From an uncultured cyanobacterium (GTDB lineage Bacteria > Cyanobacteriota > Vampirovibrionia > Gastranaerophilales > Gastranaerophilaceae): a DNA stretch of 59,278 bases. The translations under genes and the position numbers were made by a program. A model generated the notes under the pieces. It saw nothing but the letters and a program-made list of their open reading frames with translations, ran no database searches and was not told the DNA's origin. The stretch is from contig CAMNNA010000002.1 in assembly GCA_946545285.1 (NCBI GenBank), positions 1 through 59,278 of the forward strand, read 5' to 3'. This document shows positions 19,472-30,072 of the stretch, in pieces (positions within the stretch are counted from its first letter, which is position 1; the number at the start of each line of letters is the position of its first letter).

Positions 19472-22306
19472 ATGGCAGACAAGATTAAAATAACTGGTGC
19501 AAAAGAGCATAATTTAAAAAATGTTTCACTGGAAATCCCGAAAAATGAATTAGTCGTATTCACGGGAGTTTCCGGTTCAGGCAAAAGTTCACTGGCATTT
19601 GACACTATATTTGCAGAAGGTCAACGCAGATATGTTGAGAGTCTTTCTACCTATGCAAGACAATTTTTGGGACAATTTGATAAACCTGATGTTGAATATA
19701 TTGATGGGCTTTCTCCTGCAATTTCAATTGATCAAAAATCGAAAAGTAATAATCCTCGCTCAACTGTCGGGACTATAACAGAAATTTACGATTATTTAAG
19801 ACTGTTATATGCAAGAGTCGGAACTCCTTACTGTCCTAATTGCGGAAGAGAAATTAAGCCTCAAACTTTGGATGAAATTGTTGAAAAAATTTTACAGTTA
19901 AATGAAGGCACTAAAATTCAAATTTTGGCACCTATAGTAAAAGGGAAAAAGGGCGAATATTCATCTTTATTTAAAGAGTTATCTCAAGAAGGATTTGTTC
20001 GAGTAAAGGTTGACGGAGAAACTTATTCGCTTGACGAAGATGATATTGAACTTGAAAAAACAAGGAAGCATAATATAAGCGTAATAGTTGACAGAATTGT
20101 TGTTAAACAGAGTGCAAGATCTCGAATTGCTGATAGTGTTCAGTTAGCATTAAAAAAGGCTGACGGAGTGATTACTGTCGATATCATCGGAGATAAAGAA
20201 GTTATTTTCAGTGAAAAACTGGCATGCCCAAATTGCGGATTGAGTTTCGAAGAACTTACTCCGAGAATATTTTCATTTAATGCCCCTTACGGCGCCTGTG
20301 AAAGATGTTCAGGACTTGGTGCGGATTTTGTTGTCGATCCTGATTTAGTTGTTCCTGATAAAACTTTATCAATCAATGACGGTGCAATATATGCATGGGC
20401 AACAAGAAGCGCAACAACTTATTATAATGACTTATTAAAATGTGTCTGTGATGCATACGATATTGACATGAATATGCCTTTTGAAAAACTTTCAAAACAA
20501 CATCAAGATATTATTCTTTACGGCTCAAAAGAAGCTATATCGATCAGAGTTAAAGATTTTGGCACGAGTCGTTATCAAACGAGAATGATGCCGTTTGTAG
20601 GGGTTATTCCTTATTTAGAAAAACGTTATAACGAATCAACAGGAGATTATTGGAGAGAAGAAATAGAAAAATTTATGACTTTAAATCCTTGTCCTGTTTG
20701 TAACGGAGCAAGGTTAAAACCTTTTCCGTTGGCTGTGAGGATTAAGGGTAAAAATATTTATGAATTCACTCAGATGCCGATTGATGAAGAATTTAAATTT
20801 ATCACAGATTTGTATTTAGACTTATCTGAATATCAGCTAAAAATAGGTAAGCAAATTTTGGATGAAATTAGGGCAAGATTAAAATTTTTAATTGACGTTG
20901 GGCTTCATTATCTAAATTTGTCCCGCAGGGCAGGAACGCTATCAGGCGGTGAATCCCAAAGAATAAGGCTTGCATCACAAATCGGAAGCGGTTTGAGCGG
21001 TGTTTTGTATGTTTTGGATGAACCTTCAATTGGTTTGCATCAGCGCGATAACGACATGCTTATAAAAACATTGTTTAAGTTAAGAAATCTTGGTAATACG
21101 CTTATTGTTGTTGAACACGACGAAGATACAATAAGGAGTGCTGATTACTTGGTTGACATTGGTCCAAAAGCAGGTGAATCCGGAGGAAAAATTATTGCCC
21201 AAGGTTCTGTTGATGATTTAATTAACGCAAAAAATTCAATTACCGGTAAATATTTGAGCGGTGAAAAATCAATTCCCGTTCCTAAAAAATTAAGACAGGG
21301 CAATGGAAAATTTTTGCAGATTAAAAATGCGCATTTGAATAATCTAAAAAATATTGATGTAGATATTCCGCTTGGGAAAATTGTTGTTTTAACAGGTGTT
21401 TCCGGTAGCGGGAAATCTACTTTAATGCAAGATTTGTTGTATGAATTTGCAATTCATAAGTTGCGGAGAAATAAGCCAAAACCTCAAGGAATTGATGATA
21501 TTTTAGGTTTTGAAAATATTGATAAAATTATTAACATTGATCAATCTCCTATAGGAAGAACTCCTAGATCTAATCCTGCTACTTATACGGATGTATTTAC
21601 TGCTATTAGAGATTTATACGCAAAAACAAGTGAAGCGAAAGTAAGAGGATACAAGCCCGGAAGATTTAGTTTTAACGTTAAAGGTGGAAGGTGTGAAGCT
21701 TGTAAGGGCGATGGATTAGTTAAAATTGAAATGAATTTTTTATCTGATGTTTACGTAAAATGTGACGTTTGCTCAGGTAAAAGGTATAACAGAGAAACAC
21801 TTGAAGTTAAATATAAGGGTAAAACTATTTCCGATGTTCTTGATATGAGTATAAAAGAGGCTTTGGAATTTTTTGACAGTATTCCTTCTATAAAAAATAA
21901 ACTTCAAACGCTTAATGATGTGGGTTTAGATTATATGAAACTCGGACAAAGTGCGACAACTCTTTCAGGAGGGGAAGCTCAAAGAATAAAGTTAGCATCC
22001 GAATTAAATAAACGCTCGACAGGAAAAACGCTTTATCTTCTTGACGAACCTTCTGTCGGTTTACACTGGGCAGATTTGGACAAATTAGCAAAGATTATTC
22101 ACGCCCTTGCTAATCAAGGAAATACAATATTAATGATTGAGCATAACCTTGATCTGATTAAAATTGCTGATCACATTATAGATTTAGGCCCTGAAGGAGG
22201 GGATAAGGGGGGAAATATTGTTGTACAAGGTTCTCCTGAAGATATTATGAAATGTAAAGATTCTTATACCGGTCAGTATTTAGCAAAATATCTTAAAAAA
22301 TCTTGA
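19472..22306 (+). CDS. uvrA: Excinuclease ABC subunit A
   Basis: GAKEHNLKNVSLEIPKNELVVFTGVSGSGKSSLAFDTIFAEGQRRYVESLSTYARQFLGQ; two ABC modules, zinc sites. Confidence 0.99.
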   Translation: MADKIKITGAKEHNLKNVSLEIPKNELVVFTGVSGSGKSSLAFDTIFAEGQRRYVESLSTYARQFLGQFDKPDVEYIDGLSPAISIDQKSKSNNPRSTVGTITEIYDYLRLLYARVGTPYCPNCGREIKPQTLDEIVEKILQLNEGTKIQILAPIVKGKKGEYSSLFKELSQEGFVRVKVDGETYSLDEDDIELEKTRKHNISVIVDRIVVKQSARSRIADSVQLALKKADGVITVDIIGDKEVIFSEKLACPNCGLSFEELTPRIFSFNAPYGACERCSGLGADFVVDPDLVVPDKTLSINDGAIYAWATRSATTYYNDLLKCVCDAYDIDMNMPFEKLSKQHQDIILYGSKEAISIRVKDFGTSRYQTRMMPFVGVIPYLEKRYNESTGDYWREEIEKFMTLNPCPVCNGARLKPFPLAVRIKGKNIYEFTQMPIDEEFKFITDLYLDLSEYQLKIGKQILDEIRARLKFLIDVGLHYLNLSRRAGTLSGGESQRIRLASQIGSGLSGVLYVLDEPSIGLHQRDNDMLIKTLFKLRNLGNTLIVVEHDEDTIRSADYLVDIGPKAGESGGKIIAQGSVDDLINAKNSITGKYLSGEKSIPVPKKLRQGNGKFLQIKNAHLNNLKNIDVDIPLGKIVVLTGVSGSGKSTLMQDLLYEFAIHKLRRNKPKPQGIDDILGFENIDKIINIDQSPIGRTPRSNPATYTDVFTAIRDLYAKTSEAKVRGYKPGRFSFNVKGGRCEACKGDGLVKIEMNFLSDVYVKCDVCSGKRYNRETLEVKYKGKTISDVLDMSIKEALEFFDSIPSIKNKLQTLNDVGLDYMKLGQSATTLSGGEAQRIKLASELNKRSTGKTLYLLDEPSVGLHWADLDKLAKIIHALANQGNTILMIEHNLDLIKIADHIIDLGPEGGDKGGNIVVQGSPEDIMKCKDSYTGQYLAKYLKKS

Positions 22307-22479
22307 TATTCTTGAAATTTTAAAATAAATCTGTTAAAATAATGTATGTAATAAATATAAAGTAAAGCAAAAAATCTTTTGTTTATGTTTTATATTATTT
22401 ATAGTGTTGATGGCTTAAAAATAAGTCAATCGCACAAAGTTAAAATCGTGAATGAAAAGAATAAAAGGAGTAATATAAA

Positions 22480-22887
22480 ATGAAAAAATTGTTAGGAATT
22501 ATTTTTACACTTATCTTATCAGTTGGAATTTGCCAAAGCGTAAGTGCAAAAGTTATTAAAGTTTCTGCATTGGAAGATTTTAACACTGCAAATCCTCCTG
22601 CAGTATTGCATGTTCAAATGAATGCAAATACAAGACTTGATTATGACGTTATGTTATTTCAAGGATTTCAGGTTACAGGGCAGGTAGTTAGTGCCGGAAA
22701 CAGATTTGTTTTTGTTCCTGTAAGTTATGTTAACTTTCAAGAAGAAAATGTTCCGATTAAAAAACAATTTAAGGCTGTCTATACCGGTAGAGCAGGTGTT
22801 ATCAGAAAAGGTCAGGGATTTAACTTAGTTTTCCCTGAAAATGGCCCTGATACTTATCAATATTATGTTCCGGGTCAAGATAAATAA
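22480..22887 (+). CDS. Small secreted protein of unknown function
   Basis: Signal peptide MKKLLGIIFTLILSVGICQSVSA; RBS AAGGAG upstream. Confidence 0.75.
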   Translation: MKKLLGIIFTLILSVGICQSVSAKVIKVSALEDFNTANPPAVLHVQMNANTRLDYDVMLFQGFQVTGQVVSAGNRFVFVPVSYVNFQEENVPIKKQFKAVYTGRAGVIRKGQGFNLVFPENGPDTYQYYVPGQDK

Positions 22888-22906
22888 TTCAATTCAAATT
22901 TAAAAA

Positions 22907-22941
22907 GAAAATGGCGAGGTTATTGCCTCGTCATTTTCTTT
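22907..22941 (+). terminator. Rho-independent terminator
   Basis: GAAAATGGCGAGG / CCTCGTCATTTTC stem (one mismatch) then CTTTG. Confidence 0.7.
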
Positions 22942-22975
22942 GTGCTAAATTACGATATAAAAGAAAGAGTTTTTT

Positions 22976-24010
22976 ATGCATAAATATTTTACTGAATCTT
23001 ATTTTGTAACTGTTGCCGGTCTTATTATAGCTTATTTCTGGGGTGAACATGTAAAGCCCGGTGCGGGTTTTATATCTGTTTTTATAGCGTCTATATTGGC
23101 AATATTAGAGGTAAGTTTATCTTTTGATAATGCTGTTGTTAACGCAATGAAATTGGAAAAAATGTCTCCTGTGTGGCAAAAAAGATTTTTAACCTGGGGG
23201 ATTGCCATTGCGGTTTTTGGAATGAGATTTTTATTCCCGATATTGGTAGTCGCAATATTTGCGCATCTTGATATGGTTACTGTCGCAAAAATTGCTATAT
23301 CTGATTCTCAAAGTTATGCTAATTATCTACATATGGCTCATGCTCCGATTGTTACATTTGGCGGTCTATTTTTGATAATGTTGTTTTTGAACTACTTTTT
23401 TGACCATGAAAAAGATGTTCACTGGATAAAAATTATAGAAAGACCGGTGTCATATTTAGATCACATAAAAGGGATAGAAATATTTATTTCTCTTTTAATA
23501 ATAGTTGCACTTCAAACATTTATTCCTGAACCTCAAAAATTAAGTGTCGTGTTGGCAGGGATTTTTGGAATTGTTACTTATTTGGGAATAGACGGGGTTT
23601 CTCATTTTTTAGAAAAGCATCAGCAGTTAAAAATGGCAAAATGCGGAGCGGATGCACTAAAATGTGGTGGACTGGCAACTTTTTTATATTTAGAATTGAT
23701 TGATGCATCGTTTTCTCTTGACGGAGTTTTGGGAGCATTTGCGCTTAGTAATGATGTGATTATAATTGCTGTCGGATTAGGAATCGGTGCAATGTTTGTC
23801 AGGTCATTAACATTGCTTATTGTCGAAACGAAAACGCTGGCAAAATTTATATATTTAGAACATGGTGCGCATTGGGCAATCGGGGCTTTAGCTATAATAA
23901 TGTTAATAACAACGGTTCATGAAGTGCCTGAAGTTTTAACAGGATTAATTGGGCTTATATTCATCGTTTCAGCGTTAATTTCATCTATAAAAGCACGTGA
24001 AAGCAATTGA
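22976..24010 (+). CDS. DUF475 / TerC-related integral membrane protein
   Basis: ILAILEVSLSFDNAVVNAMKLEKMSPVWQKRFLTWGIAIAVFGMRFLFP and LIDASFSLDGVLGAFALS. Confidence 0.85.
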   Translation: MHKYFTESYFVTVAGLIIAYFWGEHVKPGAGFISVFIASILAILEVSLSFDNAVVNAMKLEKMSPVWQKRFLTWGIAIAVFGMRFLFPILVVAIFAHLDMVTVAKIAISDSQSYANYLHMAHAPIVTFGGLFLIMLFLNYFFDHEKDVHWIKIIERPVSYLDHIKGIEIFISLLIIVALQTFIPEPQKLSVVLAGIFGIVTYLGIDGVSHFLEKHQQLKMAKCGADALKCGGLATFLYLELIDASFSLDGVLGAFALSNDVIIIAVGLGIGAMFVRSLTLLIVETKTLAKFIYLEHGAHWAIGALAIIMLITTVHEVPEVLTGLIGLIFIVSALISSIKARESN

Positions 24011-24101
24011 TTTTTTTGTAAGCTTATAAATTCCAAGTGTACTTTACAACTAAAAATATTTAAGTTAAAATTATTGCAAAAACAAGGGGATAATAAGGTT
24101 A

Positions 24102-24812
24102 ATGGAATATAACAGAATTTTGTTAAAAATTAGCGGTGAAGCGCTTTTAGGAGATCAGCAGTTCGGTATCGCACCGGAACCTGTTAAAATGATCTCAAAT
24201 GAAATCAAAAAGGCTCGTGATTTGGGGGCACAGATTGCGGTTGTTGTCGGGGGCGGAAACATTTTTCGCGGGATGAAAAACAGTGCAAAATTAGGTATGG
24301 ATCAAGCATCTGGCGATTATGTCGGGATGCTTGCAACTGTTATGAACGCAATTACCCTTCAAAGTGCATTAACTCAAATTGATGTTCCATGTAGAGTACA
24401 AAGTGCTATAGCAATGAACCAAATTGCAGAACCATACATAAGACATAGAGCAATAAGGCATTTAGAAAAAGGCAGAGTTGTAATTTTTGCGGCAGGTACA
24501 GGAAATCCGTTTTTTACAACTGATACTGCAGCAGCTTTAAGAGCATCTGAAATAAATGCACAAGCTATGCTTATGGCTAAAAACGGTGTTGACGGTGTTT
24601 ATACTGATGATCCGAACACTAACCCGAATGCAAAAAAACTCGATATTATGCATTATGATGATATTATAAAAAATGGATTAAAAGTAATGGATACATCGGC
24701 GTGTGCTTTATGTCAGCAAAATAATATTCCGATAATTGTGTTTGATTTTAAGCAAGAAAACGGAATTAGTAATATTCTTACAGGTAAAAAATTAGGAACA
24801 TACATAAATTAA
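24102..24812 (+). CDS. pyrH: UMP kinase
   Basis: YNRILLKISGEALLG, VVVGGGNIFRG, GTGNPFFTTDTAAALRA. Confidence 0.98.
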   Translation: MEYNRILLKISGEALLGDQQFGIAPEPVKMISNEIKKARDLGAQIAVVVGGGNIFRGMKNSAKLGMDQASGDYVGMLATVMNAITLQSALTQIDVPCRVQSAIAMNQIAEPYIRHRAIRHLEKGRVVIFAAGTGNPFFTTDTAAALRASEINAQAMLMAKNGVDGVYTDDPNTNPNAKKLDIMHYDDIIKNGLKVMDTSACALCQQNNIPIIVFDFKQENGISNILTGKKLGTYIN

Positions 24813-24832
24813 TAATAAGAAATGAGGTAAAA

Positions 24833-25399
24833 ATGTCAGAAGCGTTAGAAGAATTATTTTTATTTGGTGAAGAAAAAATGGAAAAAGCTTTATCTCAATT
24901 GCAGAAAGAATTTGCAACCGTTCGTTCTGGGCGTGCAAATCCGGGTATATTAGATAAAGTTATTGTTGAATATTACGGAGCACCGACTCCTTTAAGACAG
25001 ATGTCGCAGGTTTCAGTCCAAGACGGTACTACTCTTGTTATTACTCCATATGATAAAACTATTATGAAAGAAATTGAAAAAGCTATAATAAAGGCCGAAA
25101 TCGGAATTACGCCAAACTCTGACGGGATATGTATAAGATTACCGTTTCCGCCTTTAACTGAAGAACGCAGACGTGAAATTGCAAAAGATGTTAAAAAAAT
25201 GGGAGAAGATTCTAAAGTTGCTATCAGAAATATAAGACGTGATATGACCGATAGTTTGAAAAAATTGGAAAAAGATGAAAACATGCCTGAAGACAGCGTG
25301 AAAGATAATCAAGATAAAATCCAAAAACTAACTGATAAGTACACTGCAAATATTGATAAAGCAGTTGAAGCTAAAGAAAAAGAGGTTATGACTGTATAA
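24833..25399 (+). CDS. frr: Ribosome recycling factor
   Basis: EKMEKALSQLQKEFATVRSGRANPGILDKVIVEYYGAPTPLRQMSQVS. Confidence 0.98.
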   Translation: MSEALEELFLFGEEKMEKALSQLQKEFATVRSGRANPGILDKVIVEYYGAPTPLRQMSQVSVQDGTTLVITPYDKTIMKEIEKAIIKAEIGITPNSDGICIRLPFPPLTEERRREIAKDVKKMGEDSKVAIRNIRRDMTDSLKKLEKDENMPEDSVKDNQDKIQKLTDKYTANIDKAVEAKEKEVMTV

Positions 25400-26274
25400 T
25401 GATTGATCTCGGATTTAATCAAAATGCAAGAAGAATGCTAACAGGGCTGATTTTTGGAACGATTGTAATGCTTTGCATTATATATGGGGGATTAGCACTG
25501 CTGGCTTTGCTGGGTGTTGTTTTAACTTTTGCCTCAAAAGAATACGTAAAGATTTTAAATCACAAAGGATTTTATCCGAGTTTAAAAGTTATTTATATGA
25601 CAGAAATAGCACTTGCACTGATAGTTTATTTCAAGCGGTTCGATCTTGTTGCTGCTACCTTGACTGTTTGTTCAATGGGTTCTTTTGTGTGGGTATTATT
25701 TGCCGGAAGGCAGCCGTACATAGCAAATGTTGCAACGACATTACTGGGGATGGTATATTGCGGTTGGTTTCCTCTACATTTAATATTTTTAAGAGATTTA
25801 TCTTTACCCGGAACATATGAAAGCGGTTTGGGTTTTGTTGTGTTAATGGTAGTATCTATAATATTGACTGATACGGGTTGTTATTATGTCGGGACAAGAT
25901 ATGGGAAACACAAATTGGCACCTATCGTAAGCCCTAATAAAACGGTTGAGGGGGCATTAGGCGGGGCTGTTTGTTCTGTTATAAGTGCTGAAATCATCGG
26001 CTTGTATTTGGGATTAAATTGGTTTGTTTCTCTTTTAGCCGGATTAATTTGTACAATATTTGCTCAAATTGGCGATTTATGTGAATCTTTGTTAAAACGT
26101 GATGCGGGGGTAAAAGATTCCGGTACAACGTTGCCTGGGCATGGCGGTTTTTTGGATAGAACAGATAGCTTTGGTTTTACAATTCCTATTATGTATTATT
26201 TTTGCAAATGGTTTATTTTTAATACTTCATGGATGCATACTGTCGCTGATATATTAAGAGGGCTTGTTAAATAG
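25399..26274 (+). CDS. cdsA: Phosphatidate cytidylyltransferase
   Basis: C-terminal signature FAQIGDLCESLLKRDAGVKDSGTTLPGHGGFLDRTDS. Confidence 0.96.
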   Translation: MIDLGFNQNARRMLTGLIFGTIVMLCIIYGGLALLALLGVVLTFASKEYVKILNHKGFYPSLKVIYMTEIALALIVYFKRFDLVAATLTVCSMGSFVWVLFAGRQPYIANVATTLLGMVYCGWFPLHLIFLRDLSLPGTYESGLGFVVLMVVSIILTDTGCYYVGTRYGKHKLAPIVSPNKTVEGALGGAVCSVISAEIIGLYLGLNWFVSLLAGLICTIFAQIGDLCESLLKRDAGVKDSGTTLPGHGGFLDRTDSFGFTIPIMYYFCKWFIFNTSWMHTVADILRGLVK

Positions 26275-26961
26275 ATGAAAGAGCTTGAAGATATATTTAA
26301 AATAAAAATATCTGATTCAAAAATATTTCAGTCAGCATTGACACATCCTTCTTATATTCAGGAGAATAATCTTGAATATATTGATTGTTATGAAAGATTG
26401 GAATTTTTGGGTGATGCTGTATTAAAACTTGTGACATCTGACATATTATTTAATATGTATCCTGAAAGTACCGAAGGCGAATTATCAAAAATTAGATCTA
26501 TCATTGTTTCAGATAGTACATTAGCGAAAATTGCAAAAGATAACGGCTTGTGCGATTTAATAATAATTTCAGCACATGACAGAAAGCAGGGGTTAGCAAA
26601 ATTAGATTCTGTTTGTGCCTGCGCTTTTGAAGCTGTTTTGGGTGCATACTATTTAGATGGAAAAGTAGATGATATAAAAAAATATATTCAATCTGCCATC
26701 AAACCTTACATTATTGATGTTAAGGATAATTTCTTAAAGTATAATGCAAAAGAAATTTTGCAAGAATACACTCAAAGTAAAACAAAAACAAGGCCTGAAT
26801 ACAGAGTAATTTCAGAGTCTGGGCCGGCGCATAAAAAAGTTTTTGAAGTCGAAGTTAGTTATGAAGGCGAAGTTTTAGCTGCTGAAAAAGGTTTGAGTAA
26901 AAAAGATGCAGAACAAAAGGCTGCGTTTTGTGCTTGCAAAAAATTAGGAATTGAGAGGTAA
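26275..26961 (+). CDS. rnc: Ribonuclease III
   Basis: YERLEFLGDAVLKLVTSDILF, FEAVLGAYYLDG, C-terminal dsRBD. Confidence 0.97.
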   Translation: MKELEDIFKIKISDSKIFQSALTHPSYIQENNLEYIDCYERLEFLGDAVLKLVTSDILFNMYPESTEGELSKIRSIIVSDSTLAKIAKDNGLCDLIIISAHDRKQGLAKLDSVCACAFEAVLGAYYLDGKVDDIKKYIQSAIKPYIIDVKDNFLKYNAKEILQEYTQSKTKTRPEYRVISESGPAHKKVFEVEVSYEGEVLAAEKGLSKKDAEQKAAFCACKKLGIER

Positions 26962-26962
26962 T

Positions 26963-27607
26963 ATGAATAAAGTAATTATTTCTCCGTCTATTTTATCTGC
27001 TGACTTTGCAAATTTGGAAACAGATATTCAAAAAGTCGAGTCGTATGGTGCGGATTGGATTCATGTTGATGTTATGGATGGTCATTTTGTTCCGAATATT
27101 ACTATTGGAGTTCCTGTTGTAAAATCATTGAAAAAAATTACAAATCTGCTGCTAGATGTGCATTTAATGATTGAAAATCCTCAAAATTATATTGAAAGTT
27201 TTGCAAAAGCAGGTGCAGATATTTTGACATTTCATTTTGAATCTGTGGATAATAATTTGATTGTGCCAATTATAAATAAAATTAAATCTTTTGGGGTTAA
27301 GGCAGGTTTATCTATAAAGCCAAAAACAGATCCGGAGTTAATTTTACCTTACCTGAATGATTTAGACTTGGTTTTAATAATGACTGTCGAACCGGGTTTT
27401 GGAGGTCAAAAATTTATTAATTATTGTGCTGAAAAAATAAAAAATATCAAAAAAAATGCCAATAATGATTTAATAATTCAGGTTGACGGGGGCATTAATG
27501 CCGAAACAGCTAAAATTTGTAAAGAATATGGCGCAAATTCTTTAGTTGCGGGTAGTTATATATACAATTCAAATGATATAAAGAGTGCTATCGAAAGTTT
27601 AAGATAA
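26963..27607 (+). CDS. rpe: Ribulose-phosphate 3-epimerase
   Basis: ISPSILSADFANLETDIQKVESYGADWIHVDVMDGHFVPNITIG; ATG at 26963 preferred over TTG 26951. Confidence 0.97.
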   Translation: MNKVIISPSILSADFANLETDIQKVESYGADWIHVDVMDGHFVPNITIGVPVVKSLKKITNLLLDVHLMIENPQNYIESFAKAGADILTFHFESVDNNLIVPIINKIKSFGVKAGLSIKPKTDPELILPYLNDLDLVLIMTVEPGFGGQKFINYCAEKIKNIKKNANNDLIIQVDGGINAETAKICKEYGANSLVAGSYIYNSNDIKSAIESLR

Positions 27608-27608
27608 T

Positions 27609-28805
27609 TTAACTTTCAGTCAAACCCTTTCTTATTTTTCGTTTCAAAATTTCATCTATAGCAAGTTTATGAACTTCGCTTTCGTTTGTTCCGTCATTTT
27701 GGGCCGCAGTTATGCCTGTTCTGTCCTGTTTTTCATCTTTGGTTTCTATTTGTGTTATTTCATTATTCTCATTTGAAGCTGAATCATTTTTCTGTCCGGC
27801 ATTAATTGATTGAACACCGGTAATATCTTCAATTTCTGACGTTAAATCATTTGCTGTGTAGATATTTTCAGTATTTACGGCATCTGCATTAGCCTGAATT
27901 TGTGCGCTGTTTAATGATTCTGATATACTTTTCTCTCCTGCATTTAGCGCTCTTGTACCTATAATTCTGTCGATAAAACTCATAAATAAAAGTTCTGCTT
28001 GAGATTTATTGATCAGTTCTTGACCAATTTCTTTTGTAATAGAACCAAAGTCATCCGCATCAAGGATAATATCTGATTTTGATAAAATGCTATCACGTAT
28101 CAGGCTAAGCGTATTTAGGGTCTGCGCAATTGAAGCTTGTCCGTCTTTACCTGCATTCCTTATTCTTTGTTGTAATTGCTCAATTTGTTCAAATATTGAA
28201 ATCCCGTTTTCAGATGAATTTACGGAATCAATTTTAGCTTTTAAACTATTTTGATCTTCTCTTGCTTTTGATAAAATTTGTTCCATATTTTCAGTTAAAA
28301 TTTGAATTTCATCATTTGATGATTGTTCTTGAATTGATATTTCTTCTCCTGAATTTTTGGCATTATTAGCCAGGATATTACTGTCATTAGTAAATGATAT
28401 TGCTTGAGATCTTATATTAAGACCTTTTTCTTGCATTAATTCTCGTTTTTGTTGGGCTTTTGTTAATTCCGGCACATTTTCTTGATCTTCAACGTTTTCA
28501 ATTGTAGGCGTAAGAGTATCATTTTCATCAAGTGAATCTCCTGATTCATCAGTTGCCACCGAATCTTGACTATCAAGATTTTCTCCTTCTGTATTATTAG
28601 CACCTGATGGGGAGGTAACTGCATTTTCATAAGTTACATTGTCGTCTTGTCCTGCTGAAACTGAATTTAAAAATTCAGTTGCCCAATTTAGATAAATATC
28701 CGGCGGTTCGATGCCTATTTGATTATATTCCAAAATCTGGCGTGCTGTCATATTACGCCAGTTAATAGTTTGTACGGATATTGAATTTATAGGAGAAATT
28801 TCCAT
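27609..28805 (-). CDS. Hypothetical acidic, low-complexity protein
   Basis: 398-aa ORF rich in Asn/Ser/Glu/Asp with coiled-coil-like centre; N-terminus MEISPINSISVQTI. Confidence 0.7.
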   Translation of the reverse strand: MEISPINSISVQTINWRNMTARQILEYNQIGIEPPDIYLNWATEFLNSVSAGQDDNVTYENAVTSPSGANNTEGENLDSQDSVATDESGDSLDENDTLTPTIENVEDQENVPELTKAQQKRELMQEKGLNIRSQAISFTNDSNILANNAKNSGEEISIQEQSSNDEIQILTENMEQILSKAREDQNSLKAKIDSVNSSENGISIFEQIEQLQQRIRNAGKDGQASIAQTLNTLSLIRDSILSKSDIILDADDFGSITKEIGQELINKSQAELLFMSFIDRIIGTRALNAGEKSISESLNSAQIQANADAVNTENIYTANDLTSEIEDITGVQSINAGQKNDSASNENNEITQIETKDEKQDRTGITAAQNDGTNESEVHKLAIDEILKRKIRKGLTES

Positions 28806-28926
28806 ATTTATTCTTTCTGAATCTTATATCGGCATAAAAATTTAAAACTTTAAAATTAAATTTATCCTCTGATTAATTGATACATTTCGTTAAAATATTT
28901 TATATAATTACTCAAAAGAGGTATCA

Positions 28927-29313
28927 ATGAATTACGAAGAATTATTGAATAAGGCAAAAGATGCATCTAAAAATTCATATTCCCCATATTCAAAGTTTGC
29001 AGTTGGAGCATGTGTTTTGTCTGAATCAGGGGAAATATATACAGGATGCAACTTTGAAAATTCAAGTTTTGGTATGACTATTTGCGCAGAAAGGAATGCC
29101 ATTGGGTCAATGATAAATAATGGAGAACGAAAGATAAAAGCTGTTGCTATATATTCTCCGAATCAAAAAAATTGTGTTCCATGTGGTGCTTGCAGGCAGG
29201 TTATTCATGAATTTAGTGAAAATGATAATGTTGTTGATATAATATTGGAATCTGATAGCGGAATACGGGTATTAAAACTTTCAGAATTGTTACCGGAAAG
29301 CTTTAGTCTTTAA
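28927..29313 (+). CDS. cdd: Cytidine deaminase
   Basis: NSYSPYSKFAVGACVLSESGEIYTGCNFENSSFGMTICAERNAI, CVPCGACRQVIHEF. Confidence 0.97.
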   Translation: MNYEELLNKAKDASKNSYSPYSKFAVGACVLSESGEIYTGCNFENSSFGMTICAERNAIGSMINNGERKIKAVAIYSPNQKNCVPCGACRQVIHEFSENDNVVDIILESDSGIRVLKLSELLPESFSL

Positions 29314-29314
29314 A

Positions 29315-29509
29315 ATGTATATTTTTGAATTAATTACAAAGTTATTTAAGAAAAAAAGTATTAAACAAACTTCTTTTTATAATACAAATGAAATCGAAGA
29401 TGAAACGCAGGATTGTGATCATTTATTTTTACCCCTTGATATGTCTGAACAATATTTAGCCTGTAAGTATTGTGGTTTGGTCGTAAAAAATAACTCTCCT
29501 AACCGATAG
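29315..29509 (+). CDS. Small hypothetical protein with Cys/His cluster
   Basis: 64 aa; CDHLFLPLDMSEQYLACKYCGLVV, possible zinc site. Confidence 0.55.
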   Translation: MYIFELITKLFKKKSIKQTSFYNTNEIEDETQDCDHLFLPLDMSEQYLACKYCGLVVKNNSPNR

Positions 29510-29554
29510 TAAATTTTATTGATTAATAAATTAATCTATCTGAAAGGAGATATT

Positions 29555-29848
29555 ATGAGTAAAAATATTATTGAATCAATCTGTAAAATTGTAAAAGATA
29601 CAGACAAAAACATTATTAAAATTATTACACAACACTATCAAATTAAAGGTATTCTTCACGAGCAGGAAAAATACTATGATGATTTATTAACAATTGAAGA
29701 TGTGGAAATTTCTAATCTGGAAGATTCTTGTTCTTCTGAGGATTGTGGATATTCAACTGTCCCATTAGCAAAGTTTCCGATATTCTATTTAAATACTCAT
29801 TTAATATTAGGCTTTAGTTTGTGTGACGGGATGACAGATACAATGTAG
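29555..29848 (+). CDS. Small hypothetical protein
   Basis: RBS GAAAGGAG before ATG 29555 (MSKNIIESICKIV...); terminator directly after stop. Confidence 0.65.
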   Translation: MSKNIIESICKIVKDTDKNIIKIITQHYQIKGILHEQEKYYDDLLTIEDVEISNLEDSCSSEDCGYSTVPLAKFPIFYLNTHLILGFSLCDGMTDTM

Positions 29849-29851
29849 CAT

Positions 29852-29885
29852 AAAAAAAGCGGAGAATTTATTCTCCGCTTTTTTA
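29852..29885. terminator. Bidirectional Rho-independent terminator
   Basis: AAAAAAAGCGGAGAA TTTA TTCTCCGCTTTTTT between convergent genes. Confidence 0.92.
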
Positions 29886-29898
29886 TCTGTATTTATAT

Positions 29899-30072
29899 CT
29901 AAACTTTTCTCTTACGAGCAGCTTCAGATTTGCGTTTTCTTTTTACGCTTGGCTTTTCATATCTTTCGCGTTTTTTAACTTCAGATAAAATTCCTGCTTT
30001 TTGGATTTTTTTCTTAAAACGTCTTAAAGCGCTTTCGATGCTTTCGTTTTCGCCAACTTTAACTTCTGCCAT
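29899..30072 (-). CDS. rpsU: 30S ribosomal protein S21 (missing from supplied ORF track)
   Basis: Reads [57 protein letters not shown]; characteristic bS21. Confidence 0.97.
   Translation of the reverse strand: MAEVKVGENESIESALRRFKKKIQKAGILSEVKKRERYEKPSVKRKRKSEAARKRKV

Noticed and set aside
19342-19605. 87-aa minus ORF overlapping uvrA start
   Set aside because: Antisense to the conserved uvrA N-terminus.
22307-22479. Possible ncRNA/riboswitch in the uvrA-22480 intergenic region
   Set aside because: No convincing conserved stem architecture or terminator could be identified by eye.
24973-25284. 103-aa minus ORF
   Set aside because: Antisense to frr.
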